The notes below the pieces were generated by a model that saw only the letters and a program-made list of their open reading frames with translations, was not told the DNA's origin and did not search any database. From contig AP035880.1 in the NCBI GenBank assembly GCA_045866215.1, forward strand, positions 4,340,001 to 4,404,000: 64,000 nt of DNA. The letters run 5' to 3'. The DNA comes from Croceivirga sp009797885. Its GTDB lineage: Bacteria; Bacteroidota; Bacteroidia; Flavobacteriales; Flavobacteriaceae. Position 1 is the stretch's first letter. Each line of letters starts with the position of its first letter. The translations under genes and the position numbers were made by a program. Of the stretch, positions 26,173-34,976 are shown piece by piece.

Positions 26173-28563
26173 ATGAATACCAAAGAATACGGAAATTCTG
26201 GGGTTGATTTCAATTTATTATTAAAACCCTATTTGAAAAATGTAATATGGTTTTTTGTTAGTGTTTTTATAGCTATTAGTTTGGGCTTGCTTCATATCCG
26301 CTATTCAGTTCCAAAATACGCAGTTGAAGCCAAGATTAGAATTTTGGACGAAGAATCTTCGGGCCCTTCGCTTAATCCCTTTAAAGAGTTGGATGTTCTC
26401 ACCGGTTCAGGTGAAGCCAAAGTTATGGACGAGATGGAAGTCTTTTTGTCCCGTTCCAATATAATAAGTGTTGCGAGGGAACTGGACTTGAACATTCAAA
26501 TTAAGGCAGTAGGAAATATTCTAGATTCTGAGTTATACGATGATCCACCATTTAATATTAACTTTTTATCTCCTGATACCTTAAGAAATTCTTCCGGGGA
26601 TTTAAATTTTTATTTGAAGCCAATCAATAAAACGTCGTTTCTATATGGCATTGAGAGAGGAGAATACGATAAAAGATATTCATTTGGGGAAAAAATTGAA
26701 ACAGAAGTTGGCGAAATTATAGTTACTCCGACCCTAGATAACTTTTCCACAACTTTTGAGAAGGAATATAACATAACCGTGGTTCCTTTGTCAGCAATCG
26801 CAGAGTTCTATCAAAGAAGTGTTGCCTTATTGAATTCTGGTGATATTTCCAACATCATCACGATTTCTTTGGAAGATGCCATTGTTTCAAGAGGAAAAGA
26901 CGTTATTAATGCACTCATTGATCGATACAATCAAAACGCAATAGATGATAAAAAAGCTATTGCCGATCGCACGTCCAATTTTATTAATGATCGTATTGCC
27001 GATATTTATGGAAACCTTTCCGCGGTGGATCAAAATGCTGAGGATTTCAAGGCTGGTCGGGGAATTGCGGATATAGCCGCACAGACCAGCGTAAATTTAA
27101 ATATTGGGGCCACCAATCAGCAGGAATTGCAAAACGCATCAGTACAGTTGGATATCGCTTCTTCGATGAAAGATATAGTCGAAAGTCAGGCGGGCTACGA
27201 ATTACTTCCGGCTAATGTTGGTTTGACTGATGCTACCATTGCCAATACCACAGCTCGATATAATGAACTGGCTCTGGAGCGAAAACGATTATTGGAGAGT
27301 TCCAATGAAAAAAACCCAATTATCGTTAATCTTGACCAACAACTAGATGGATTAAAACGGAGCATGTTATCCAGTCTAAATGGAATGGAAAATAATCTGA
27401 CCCTTCAGGTAAACAGTCTTAGTGAGCAACTCTCACGTATTAATTCAAAAATTTATTCTGCACCAAAAAATGAACGTGCTTTGAGGGATATAGGTAGGCA
27501 GCAACAAACGACGGAATCCTTATACTTATATCTGCTGCAAAAAAGGGAAGAGTCACAAATTACTTTTGCATCTGCAGCACCAAAATCCAAAGTTATTGAT
27601 GATGCTTATTTGGTTAGTGAAATTCCGGTCTCACCGAAAAAAAAGATTGTTTTGTTGGCCTCTCTCGTTTTGGGACTCTTACTTCCTTTTTCCATAATTT
27701 ATGTTAAAGATGTTTTGGATAACAAAATTCATAACAAGGCCAATTTGGAAAAATTAACTGGAAACGTTCCGGTTCTAGCTGAGCTACCAAAGATTTCCAA
27801 AAAAGAAGAGACCTTAATTAAAACAGATGAAAGGACAGTATTGGCCGAATCCCTTAGAATTTTGCGTACCAATCTCGATTACATTTTAAAATCAAAATCG
27901 AATAGAAGGGAATTTGGCAATTCCATTTTTGTCACCTCAAGTGTTCCAGGTGAAGGAAAGACATTGGTTTCATTTAATCTGGCGATGATTTATGCCAATG
28001 CCGGGAAGAAAGTTCTTCTCATAGGTGCTGATATCAGGAATCCAAAGATTTATGAATTTTACAACACAAAGAATGTAGATAAATTGGCCAAATCCCAAAT
28101 GAACAAGGATAATAAGGGATTAACGGACTTTCTTTCCAACAGTGATTTTATTCCAAAGCAAATTATTTCCTCAATTCTTGCCAATAATCAAACCATTGAT
28201 ATCATATTCGCAGGTAATATTCCACCAAATCCGACGGAATTGTTAATGAACGAAAGGGTTGATGAACTCTTTGAATACGTAAGGCAAAAATATGACTATA
28301 TCATCGTGGATACAGCTCCTTTAATGGTAGTCTCAGATACCTTACTAATTAGTAAAAATGCTGATCAAACCTTATATGTGACCAGGGCGGGTATTACAGA
28401 AACCAATGTTGTTTCATTCCCAATTCAATTACAAAAGGAGGGGAAATTAAAAGGCCTGTCGTTTATCGTTAATGGTGTTAAGTCATCCAATTTGGGTTAC
28501 GGCGGAAAATATGGCTACGGTTACGGTACGAACAAAAAGAAATGGTACCAAATTTTTGGATAG
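26173..28563 (+). CDS. wzc: Polysaccharide copolymerase / tyrosine autokinase (Wzc type)
   Basis: A 796-residue BY-kinase. A first membrane helix (about residues 20-40) precedes a Wzz domain, long periplasmic coiled-coil segments (about 280-460) and a second helix near residue 495. The cytoplasmic kinase has Walker A in SSVPGEGKTL (near residue 590), A' in LLIGADIRNPK and B in YDYIIVDTAPL. The last 25 residues are Tyr/Gly-rich (GYGGKYGYGYG), the autophosphorylation cluster. It controls chain length and export with Wza and Wzx/Wzy. The gene encoding the likely cognate phosphatase is convergent and two bases away. Confidence 0.95.
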   Translation: MNTKEYGNSGVDFNLLLKPYLKNVIWFFVSVFIAISLGLLHIRYSVPKYAVEAKIRILDEESSGPSLNPFKELDVLTGSGEAKVMDEMEVFLSRSNIISVARELDLNIQIKAVGNILDSELYDDPPFNINFLSPDTLRNSSGDLNFYLKPINKTSFLYGIERGEYDKRYSFGEKIETEVGEIIVTPTLDNFSTTFEKEYNITVVPLSAIAEFYQRSVALLNSGDISNIITISLEDAIVSRGKDVINALIDRYNQNAIDDKKAIADRTSNFINDRIADIYGNLSAVDQNAEDFKAGRGIADIAAQTSVNLNIGATNQQELQNASVQLDIASSMKDIVESQAGYELLPANVGLTDATIANTTARYNELALERKRLLESSNEKNPIIVNLDQQLDGLKRSMLSSLNGMENNLTLQVNSLSEQLSRINSKIYSAPKNERALRDIGRQQQTTESLYLYLLQKREESQITFASAAPKSKVIDDAYLVSEIPVSPKKKIVLLASLVLGLLLPFSIIYVKDVLDNKIHNKANLEKLTGNVPVLAELPKISKKEETLIKTDERTVLAESLRILRTNLDYILKSKSNRREFGNSIFVTSSVPGEGKTLVSFNLAMIYANAGKKVLLIGADIRNPKIYEFYNTKNVDKLAKSQMNKDNKGLTDFLSNSDFIPKQIISSILANNQTIDIIFAGNIPPNPTELLMNERVDELFEYVRQKYDYIIVDTAPLMVVSDTLLISKNADQTLYVTRAGITETNVVSFPIQLQKEGKLKGLSFIVNGVKSSNLGYGGKYGYGYGTNKKKWYQIFG

Positions 28564-28564
28564 G

Positions 28565-29308
28565 TCAATTCTGAAATAGCTCGGCATTGCGATGCTTAAG
28601 AACTTGAATTTCGTTAATATGGGCTTTCTTTATTTTTATTGACCTGATACCCTTTAAATGCGATAAATTATGGACATCGCTACCTAGAAAGTCATAATTT
28701 CCGGTATCCAATAACTTCCAGGAAGTCCGTTTGATTTCCTCCCCGTAATGACCCCCTAACGAAAGTAGGTTTAACTGAAATTTGACACCTGCGGATTTAT
28801 ATTTCAAATAGCTCTTAAAGTCCTTGCTAAGATATTGATAACGCTCAGGGTGCGCTAAAACAGGAAAATATCCAGCGTTTTTTATGAGTTCAATGGAAGC
28901 CTCAAAATTAATACTTGGTTGCAGATAGGACATTTCTATCAAGATATGGTCCTTATTTAAGGGGAGCACTTCATTATTGGCCAAGATTTTATCAAAGTTA
29001 TCGTCGATCATGTGTTCCGCAGCATAATTCAGATTAACACCTTTGAAATCAGTTCTGTTAAGATTTTTTTTGAGCTTTTCATAAGATGTTCCTATAGTCT
29101 CTGGCGTATTGTCATAATAATTGCTCATGATATGTGGCGTACAGATAAAATCCGTTACCCCAATTTCTGCAAACCCCTTGATCAATTCCATTGATTCCCC
29201 CACATTCTTGGCCCCATCGTCTATACCGGGTAGGATGTGGTTGTGGATGTCAATAAAGCCCGCCAAATAATCAACTAAAAACCCTTTCTTGGAGAAAAAT
29301 GTGAACAT
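28565..29308 (-). CDS. PHP-type protein-tyrosine phosphatase (CpsB/YwqE family)
   Basis: A 247-residue metal-dependent phosphatase of the PHP fold. Metal ligands are visible in DIHNHILPGIDDGAK (residues 20-34), CTPHIMSN, AEHMID, LAHPERY and GSDVHN near the C-terminus. CpsB/YwqE enzymes dephosphorylate the tyrosine cluster of BY-kinases. It is encoded on the opposite strand to wzc, with the two stop codons only a base apart, so it is transcribed independently or antisense-coupled. Most likely it resets Wzc to control polymer length and export. Confidence 0.92.
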   Translation of the reverse strand: MFTFFSKKGFLVDYLAGFIDIHNHILPGIDDGAKNVGESMELIKGFAEIGVTDFICTPHIMSNYYDNTPETIGTSYEKLKKNLNRTDFKGVNLNYAAEHMIDDNFDKILANNEVLPLNKDHILIEMSYLQPSINFEASIELIKNAGYFPVLAHPERYQYLSKDFKSYLKYKSAGVKFQLNLLSLGGHYGEEIKRTSWKLLDTGNYDFLGSDVHNLSHLKGIRSIKIKKAHINEIQVLKHRNAELFQN

Positions 29309-29828
29309 GCGTAAAATTTGGAGTACAAATATACACTTCCTTTGCGCTCAGGAGTTCAATTATGGGATGATACCGTCAGGCAGGGTATTTCGGGCAGCTA
29401 TGGCCTCTTTTATTTTACCATTTCAGAAATAACAAGTCACTGGCCCCAAACCTGATGATGGGATCATGTAGTACTTGTTGGGCAAAGTGCGGATAAAGTA
29501 AGTCGTTTTGGAACCCTATCTTCCCATCCCGGAAGCGTAGTGATTTAGATTGGCAATAACACTGTACAATGCGAATTCTTTCCCATTGGTCGGTTACCGA
29601 ATTGGGTATTTGAAGCCGGAAGGGGACAATGGGATATGGCATTCGATCATGTCCCTATTCGTTTTGGACCATTAAACACCTTCTTAGTACCATTAGTACC
29701 CCAGTTCGGCATTTTACCGCCCATTTAAACACTTCCTTCAACTATTTTTAATCGTGTCATATGGGCTTTAAAAGTGGTTCGAAATCACAAATCACACACA
29801 AAAGATTAGCGAACTAAATCTGCAAAAG
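29309..29828. other. Intergenic region, end of the polysaccharide locus
   Basis: About 520 bases between two divergent genes. A 75-codon minus-strand open frame at 29415-29642 gives no recognisable peptide and has no neighbours that would support it. No repeat or hairpin stands out. Divergent promoters for the phosphatase and the SDR must lie here but cannot be placed confidently. Confidence 0.5.
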
Positions 29829-30569
29829 ATGGGTGAAATCAAGGAAAAAGTTATTGCCATTACGGGAGCAAGTAGTGGACTGGGAGAAGCCACCGCAAGG
29901 TTTTTGGCCGCTAAAGGCGGAAAAGTGTTGTTAGGGGCCAGACGATCGGATAGGCTAAGGAGCATTACCGATGAAATCAACAAAAATGGCGGTACGGCAG
30001 CATATATGGAAATGGATGTGACCAATAGGGATGAGGTAAGGATTTTTGTGGAAAAGACCGTGGAAACCTTTGGAAGATTGGACGTTCTGGTCAACAATGC
30101 GGGTATAATGTCCATTGCACCCTTGCAAGCACTTAAAGTGGAAGAATGGGACAACATGATCGATGTCAATATCAAAGGAGTGCTTTATGGTATTGCTGAG
30201 GCATTGCCCATATTTGAGAAACAACAATCCGGCCATTTTATCAATCTTTCCTCAGTGGCCGGCCTAAAGGTTTTTAGTCCAGGGGGAACCGTCTACAGTG
30301 CGACCAAATTTGCGGTTAGGGCCATCTCTGAAGGATTTAGGCATGAAGTTGGCGAAAAAATACGGACGACGACCATAGAACCCGGCGCGGTGGCATCTGA
30401 ACTGCAATATGGTACCTCCCATGAATCAAGTGCGGCTTTGCTCAATGATTTCTATAAGATTGCCATTCCAGCGGAATCCGTGGCCAAGGCAATTGCTTTT
30501 GCCATTGAACAACCTTTGGATGTAGATATCAATGAAATTGTACTTCGTCCTACGGTGCAGGAATTCTAG
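29829..30569 (+). CDS. Classical SDR-family oxidoreductase
   Basis: A 246-residue classical short-chain dehydrogenase: TGASSGLGEATARF near residue 13, DVLVNNAGI near residue 87, SSVAGL with the catalytic Ser, and YSATKFAVRAISEG with Tyr and Lys near residues 157-161. The GARRSDRL turn after strand 2 suggests NADP(H) preference. Size and motifs match the YdfG/sepiapterin-like group, which reduces small carbonyl compounds. It precedes a VOC protein and a molybdenum hydroxylase pair on the same strand, but the 296-base gap suggests its own transcript. Substrate unknown. Confidence 0.9.
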   Translation: MGEIKEKVIAITGASSGLGEATARFLAAKGGKVLLGARRSDRLRSITDEINKNGGTAAYMEMDVTNRDEVRIFVEKTVETFGRLDVLVNNAGIMSIAPLQALKVEEWDNMIDVNIKGVLYGIAEALPIFEKQQSGHFINLSSVAGLKVFSPGGTVYSATKFAVRAISEGFRHEVGEKIRTTTIEPGAVASELQYGTSHESSAALLNDFYKIAIPAESVAKAIAFAIEQPLDVDINEIVLRPTVQEF

Positions 30570-30865
30570 TTGCCAATTTAAACAAAGGATCTGGATAAAA
30601 TCGGTTCGGGCCTACCGACATGGCTGTCCAGGGGATTTTGCAAATACAGGAGGTTTGTAATCCCGGATGTAAAGGAAAAATGGTTTCAGGAAGGATTTTG
30701 GTGATGGTAGGAACCTAACTTTTTGATTTCACCTATTGCATTGGTAATACTTTTTTAAGTGTATGTACCTGAAAAACGCTTCTTCGTCATTTTGACCCGG
30801 GCCCCAAAGTATTTACCTTTTAATATTACGGGGATTCCACGTAGGACTTTTAAAAACAAGTTTAA

Positions 30866-31354
30866 ATGAGTTCAATAACACATGCGGCACATCTGCACCA
30901 TCAATCCTTTCTGGTCAAAGATTTGGAAAGCGAAGCTGCAACGCTGACCAATATCATGGGGATTACCTTTAATGTTTGGAAAATAGCACCTGAAATTTGC
31001 CTGGTGAATGGGGATTTTAAACCCTATTCATTTAAGGTGGCCATTGCTTCCATTGGTACGAGCAACCTTGAGCTCATTTCCCCTTTTACGGGGGAAAGCA
31101 TTTTGGATCAACATTTGGCAAGTAGGGGGGAAGGCTACCACCATTCGGGAATCTCGTTTTATGACCATAGTGCTTTTGTATCCGCAAAAAGTGATTTGAT
31201 CGGTAAGGGTTTCAAACCGATCCAGTACGGGAAAACGGAATCGGCATTTGAATTTGGGTATTTTCAGTTGCCGATTGCCGGCATCATTATGGAACTGCTT
31301 TATATAGAAAAGATGCCAGAACCAGACTCAACCATTGTAACACGCAACCATTAA
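30866..31354 (+). CDS. VOC-superfamily (glyoxalase-fold) protein
   Basis: A 162-residue protein with the paired beta-alpha-beta modules of the vicinal oxygen chelate fold. LHHQSFLVKDLESEAATLTNIMG opens the first module, with a His candidate metal ligand; SNLELISPFTGES supplies a Glu; GYHHSGISFYD opens the second module with His; GIIMELL gives a second Glu. This pattern fits metal-dependent VOC enzymes such as methylmalonyl-CoA epimerase-like or glyoxalase-like proteins. It lies ten bases before the iorA-like gene, so it is probably co-transcribed with the molybdenum hydroxylase. Substrate unknown. Confidence 0.8.
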   Translation: MSSITHAAHLHHQSFLVKDLESEAATLTNIMGITFNVWKIAPEICLVNGDFKPYSFKVAIASIGTSNLELISPFTGESILDQHLASRGEGYHHSGISFYDHSAFVSAKSDLIGKGFKPIQYGKTESAFEFGYFQLPIAGIIMELLYIEKMPEPDSTIVTRNH

Positions 31355-31364
31355 AACGAACCCT

Positions 31365-31841
31365 ATGGCCACTATACGACTTAATGTAAATGGAATTGTC
31401 CATGAAAAGGAGATGGACCCCAATATGCCATTGCTCTGGGTGTTAAGGGACATCCTGGGATTGACCGGCACAAAATTTGGCTGCGGTATTGCCCAATGCG
31501 GGGCCTGTACGGTACTTGTTGATGGGCAGGCGGTACGGTCATGTAGTATGGGGGTACAGTCTGCCATGGATAAAAACATAGAAACCATTGAGGGGGTCGA
31601 AGCTACCCCTTTTCGTTCTTTGCAACAAGCATGGATCGATCAGCAAGTACCCCAATGTGGCTATTGCCAAAGTGGTCAATTAATGAATGCCATCGGGTTT
31701 TTAAAAAGCAATCCAAATCCAACCGACGAAGCGATTCTAAATGCAATGTCCGGTAATATCTGCAGGTGTGGGACCTATCCCAGAATTTTAAAGGCGATAA
31801 AATCCGTAGTGGAACAATCCTCCAAGAACAATGGCATATGA
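31365..31841 (+). CDS. [2Fe-2S] subunit of an isoquinoline-1-oxidoreductase-like molybdenum hydroxylase
   Basis: A 158-residue protein with two iron-sulfur sites. The plant-ferredoxin type site uses Cys40, Cys45, Cys48 and Cys60 (FGCGIAQCGACTV ... SC), and the second, helical site uses Cys98, Cys101, Cys133 and Cys135 (CGYCQSGQ and ICRCGTYPRI). This is the small subunit of IorAB/CoxS-type xanthine dehydrogenase-family enzymes, passing electrons from the molybdenum centre. Its TGA overlaps the ATG of the large subunit gene by four bases. The aldehyde or N-heterocycle substrate cannot be told from sequence. Confidence 0.93.
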   Translation: MATIRLNVNGIVHEKEMDPNMPLLWVLRDILGLTGTKFGCGIAQCGACTVLVDGQAVRSCSMGVQSAMDKNIETIEGVEATPFRSLQQAWIDQQVPQCGYCQSGQLMNAIGFLKSNPNPTDEAILNAMSGNICRCGTYPRILKAIKSVVEQSSKNNGI

Positions 31842-34048
31842 AAACAATGAACTCCAGAAGGGATTTTCTAAAAAGAACAGGCTTGGCAAGCGGTGGGTTG
31901 GTCATAGGACTGAATTTCCTACAAAGTTGTGTCAATGAGGTGGTCAATATCCCTAAAAATGCTGCACCTCTGGTCGATTTAGAAAATGGTTTTCAAGCCC
32001 AAGGAGCACTTTCCGTAACGGACTTTTTACAAATAAGGCCCGATGGCAGCGTTTTTCTGAGCCTTACAAAATATGAAATGGGACAAGGGGTGAGTACAGG
32101 ATTGTCCTCTATCCTTGCGGAAGAGCTTGAGGCCGATTGGGAAAAAATCAATATAAAATACATCAAATCCTCAGTTAGTGAATCCGATATCACCGGAGGG
32201 AGTACGAGCACACTGCTACATTGGGATCTACTTCGAAAAGCTGGGGCCTTTGCAAAATACCTCTTAATTGAGGCAGCGGCCAAGGAATGGACGGTCTACG
32301 AAGATCAATGTTATGCTGAAAATGGGCATATCCACCAACATGGAAGTACTGTAAAATTGGGATATGGGGAACTCGTGGAGAAGGTTGTGGTCCCGGAGAG
32401 CTATCAAACCCTTTTTGACGAAGTTCCGCTTAAATATCAATCCAAATTCAAGCTGATCGGTAAAAGTCTCAAAAGCAAAATAATTCCCGATATCGTAACC
32501 GGAAAACATCCTTTCAGTATTGATGTGCGTTTGCCCAACATGAAGTATGCGGCCGTACTTAGATGCCCTGTATTCAAAGGAAAACTGCTCAGTTTTGACG
32601 CCTCCGATGCGCTAAGAATACCAGGTGTTGAAAAAGTAGTGAAGGTTGATGGCGTTATTCTGGATGCGGCTACCCATATCAGGGATGGGGTTGCGGTAAT
32701 CGCCAATTCCACCTGGGCCGCATTTCAGGGAAAGTTAGCCGTAAAGGCCGAGTGGGATTTGGGCGAAAATGCCAAAATGGAGCACCAAAAATTTGTAGCC
32801 GATTGTCTGGAGCAATTGGATAGCAACAGAGGTACCGAGATTTTGCGAATAGGTAAGAAAATCAATACCTCCGAAATGGATCAAATCATTTCATATACCT
32901 ATGAGTTCCCCTATCAACACCATGCCTGTATGGAACCTTTGAATGCCACATCGCATTTTAAAGGGGATTCCTGTGAAATGTGGGTGGGTACACAATCGGC
33001 GGACAAAATCATCGCCAACATTGAAAAACATTTGGGAATCCCAAAAGAAAATATAAAAATCAACTGTCATCCCAGTGGTGGAGGTTTTGGTTTGCGGTAT
33101 TCCTCCGAATATGCGGTGGAATCCATGGTGGTATCCAAAGCTGCAGGTGGTGATTTGGTTAAAATGTGCTATAGCCGGGAAGATGATATCAAGTTCGATT
33201 ATTTGAATCCTTTTGAACTCAACAAGCACACGGTTGGTATTAAGGATGGTAGGCCACTATTTTGGGATTTCAAGAATGTAATGGCCAATTGGGGGGGATT
33301 ACTGGGTTGGATGTATTATGATATTCCCAACTGTTCTGGAACACAAATAACAGTGGATGGATTCACCCAGGTTGGCGCATGGCGGTCGGTAATGGCCAAT
33401 GCAGAAGGCTTTTCCACGGAATGCTTTATTGATGAAGTGGCCCATGAATTGAACAGGGATCCTCTGGAATTTCGGCTCAGTCTGCTTCCTCGGAACAAAA
33501 TGGTGGATTTCAAGCACAGTTATAAATGCAACATCAATAGGCTGCGCGGTGCTCTGGAATTGGTCGCGAAAAAAGCGAAATGGGGAAAATCGATGCCCGA
33601 AGATAGTGCTCAGGGCATAGCGGTATATCCATATATGCATGGTAACGGCTATGGAGCGGTTGTGGCCGAAGTATCCATTGCCAATAATGAAATAAAAGTG
33701 ACCAAAATCACCGCTTCGATCGACTGTGGCCTGGTCATAAACCCGGATCAGGTAAGGCAACAAATGGAAGGCGGCGTCATATGGGCACTGTCCGCCATAT
33801 TCCACGGAGGAACGGAATATGCGAACGGTGTTGTGAAGCGTAGCAACTTTCACGATAATCCGGTACTTCGAATCAATGAAATCCCTGAAATCGAGGTGCA
33901 TATTTGTGAAAACGATGAAACCCGACCATGGGGTGTGGGGGAAATAGCTGGACCACCCACCTATGCCGCTGTATGCAACGCCATTTTTGCCGCTACTGGA
34001 AAACGAATAAGGAAACTGCCCATCAAAAAGAGCGTACTGGCCTTATGA
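31838..34048 (+). CDS. Molybdopterin-binding subunit of an isoquinoline-1-oxidoreductase-like enzyme, Tat-exported
   Basis: I start at the ATG at 31838, which overlaps the stop of the iron-sulfur gene. The protein is 736 residues. It opens with a twin-arginine signal (NSRRDFLKRTG), then a hydrophobic core ending LQSC, which could also serve as a lipobox. Cofactor-binding features of the IorB/XDH large chain follow: GQGVSTG, GGGFGLR near residue 405, the GAWRSVMANAEGF region, and the catalytic Glu in GVGEIAGPP near the C-terminus. It should hydroxylate an aldehyde or N-heteroaromatic in the periplasm, passing electrons to the small subunit. No electron-acceptor cytochrome gene is adjacent. Confidence 0.93.
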   Translation: MKTMNSRRDFLKRTGLASGGLVIGLNFLQSCVNEVVNIPKNAAPLVDLENGFQAQGALSVTDFLQIRPDGSVFLSLTKYEMGQGVSTGLSSILAEELEADWEKINIKYIKSSVSESDITGGSTSTLLHWDLLRKAGAFAKYLLIEAAAKEWTVYEDQCYAENGHIHQHGSTVKLGYGELVEKVVVPESYQTLFDEVPLKYQSKFKLIGKSLKSKIIPDIVTGKHPFSIDVRLPNMKYAAVLRCPVFKGKLLSFDASDALRIPGVEKVVKVDGVILDAATHIRDGVAVIANSTWAAFQGKLAVKAEWDLGENAKMEHQKFVADCLEQLDSNRGTEILRIGKKINTSEMDQIISYTYEFPYQHHACMEPLNATSHFKGDSCEMWVGTQSADKIIANIEKHLGIPKENIKINCHPSGGGFGLRYSSEYAVESMVVSKAAGGDLVKMCYSREDDIKFDYLNPFELNKHTVGIKDGRPLFWDFKNVMANWGGLLGWMYYDIPNCSGTQITVDGFTQVGAWRSVMANAEGFSTECFIDEVAHELNRDPLEFRLSLLPRNKMVDFKHSYKCNINRLRGALELVAKKAKWGKSMPEDSAQGIAVYPYMHGNGYGAVVAEVSIANNEIKVTKITASIDCGLVINPDQVRQQMEGGVIWALSAIFHGGTEYANGVVKRSNFHDNPVLRINEIPEIEVHICENDETRPWGVGEIAGPPTYAAVCNAIFAATGKRIRKLPIKKSVLAL

Positions 34049-34162
34049 ACCTTCTATTAACATTTGGGGGGTTTTTAGTAAGACTTTGTCTAAATTTAAC
34101 CAAATAGCCTAGGTATCAGGGAAAAAGGACGAAATGAAAAATTAATGATAAAACCGATGTAT

Positions 34163-34606
34163 ATGACCACAAAAATCAAACTCCTTTCAATAATCTTGGT
34201 TTTTACCGCTTTGGCAAGCTGTAAAACGAGCCAACTGAAACACGCATCGGCTCCAGAAATGGGCAGGTTCAAAGTAGCCATACTGTATCCAAACGAGGAA
34301 AATGTGACCTTTGACATGAACTACTACCAGGAAAAGCATATGCCCATGGTAGCTGGGTTTTTAGGGGAAAACTTAAGATTTTACGAAATAGATAAGGGCA
34401 TAGCGGGCAGGACACCTAATGATAAAGCGCCCTTTGTGGCTATTGGATATTTTTACATTAAGGATATCGCGGATTATAATGAAGCCATAACAAAAAATAG
34501 GGAGGCAATCATTAGTGACTTCAAGAATTACACGAATGCCAGGCCCACCTTATCGATCAGTGAAATTATGCAGGTACAACCGAATCCTATAAAGGGAAAA
34601 GACTGA
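34163..34606 (+). CDS. EthD-family lipoprotein
   Basis: I start at ATG 34163 (MTTKIKLL); an ATG at 34145 adds six residues. The 147-residue product has a lipoprotein signal ending ALASC, then a dimeric alpha/beta-barrel EthD domain: VAILYPNEENVTFDMNYYQEKHMPM, a block typical of EthD-like proteins, and IGYFYIKDIADYNEAI. EthD family members are small proteins of uncertain catalytic role found near oxidative degradation genes; a periplasmic lipoprotein version is less common. It lies 114 bases after the molybdenum hydroxylase gene and is followed by a strong terminator. Confidence 0.85.
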   Translation: MTTKIKLLSIILVFTALASCKTSQLKHASAPEMGRFKVAILYPNEENVTFDMNYYQEKHMPMVAGFLGENLRFYEIDKGIAGRTPNDKAPFVAIGYFYIKDIADYNEAITKNREAIISDFKNYTNARPTLSISEIMQVQPNPIKGKD

Positions 34607-34654
34607 AATCCGGCATCGAGCACTATCGATAATGAGCGAAAGATAAAATAACGT

Positions 34655-34690
34655 AGGTCCAGCTTTATCTAAAAGTTGGACCTTTCTTTA
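34655..34690 (+). terminator. Rho-independent terminator after the EthD gene
   Basis: AGGTCCAGCTTT (34655-34666) pairs with AAAGTTGGACCT (34672-34683) over twelve positions with a single G-T wobble and a five-base loop, followed by TTCTTTAT. It is placed 49 bases after the EthD stop and probably ends the 30866-34606 transcript. Confidence 0.85.
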
Positions 34691-34767
34691 TCTTGGGACA
34701 TCGGTAAATTGAAATCGGATTTTATAAAAGGATGAATTTTGGGTGTAACCAGTGGGGTATTTTAACA

Positions 34768-34969
34768 TGAGTTTTTCGATATTATTTTTTATCAGCCAAA
34801 ATCCGTCAAATTGAGTGGTTTTTCGTAATGAAATGAAGAAAAATTGTATCGAAATTAGGATTTTGCAAGAAAATTACTTGCCTGCCTGGCCGGCCAGGCA
34901 GGTTTTTCGATACATTTTTGCTATCGCAAAAACACTCAAAATCACGTAATTTTCTAATATCGAAACTCA
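34768..34969. repeat. Mosaic of nested inverted repeats around a perfect GC-rich palindrome
   Basis: At 34881-34902 lies a perfect 22-base palindrome with arms CCTGCCTGGCC / GGCCAGGCAGG, strikingly GC-rich in AT-rich DNA. Around it are further inverted pairs: a GTATCGAAA-type arm at 34839-34854 with its complement at 34905-34919, GAAAATTAC at 34869-34877 with GTAATTTTC at 34946-34954, and an outer pair TGAGTTTTTCGATATTA (34768-34784) with TAATATCGAAACTCA (34955-34969). A small TTTTTGC/GCAAAAA hairpin lies at 34915-34932. The whole sits between convergent gene ends and looks like a REP/BIME-like interspersed element. Confidence 0.75.
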
Positions 34970-34976
34970 CGCTATT

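Noticed and set aside
29415..29642. 75-codon minus-strand frame after the CpsB-type gene
   Set aside because: No family, no supporting context; likely chance or old decay.
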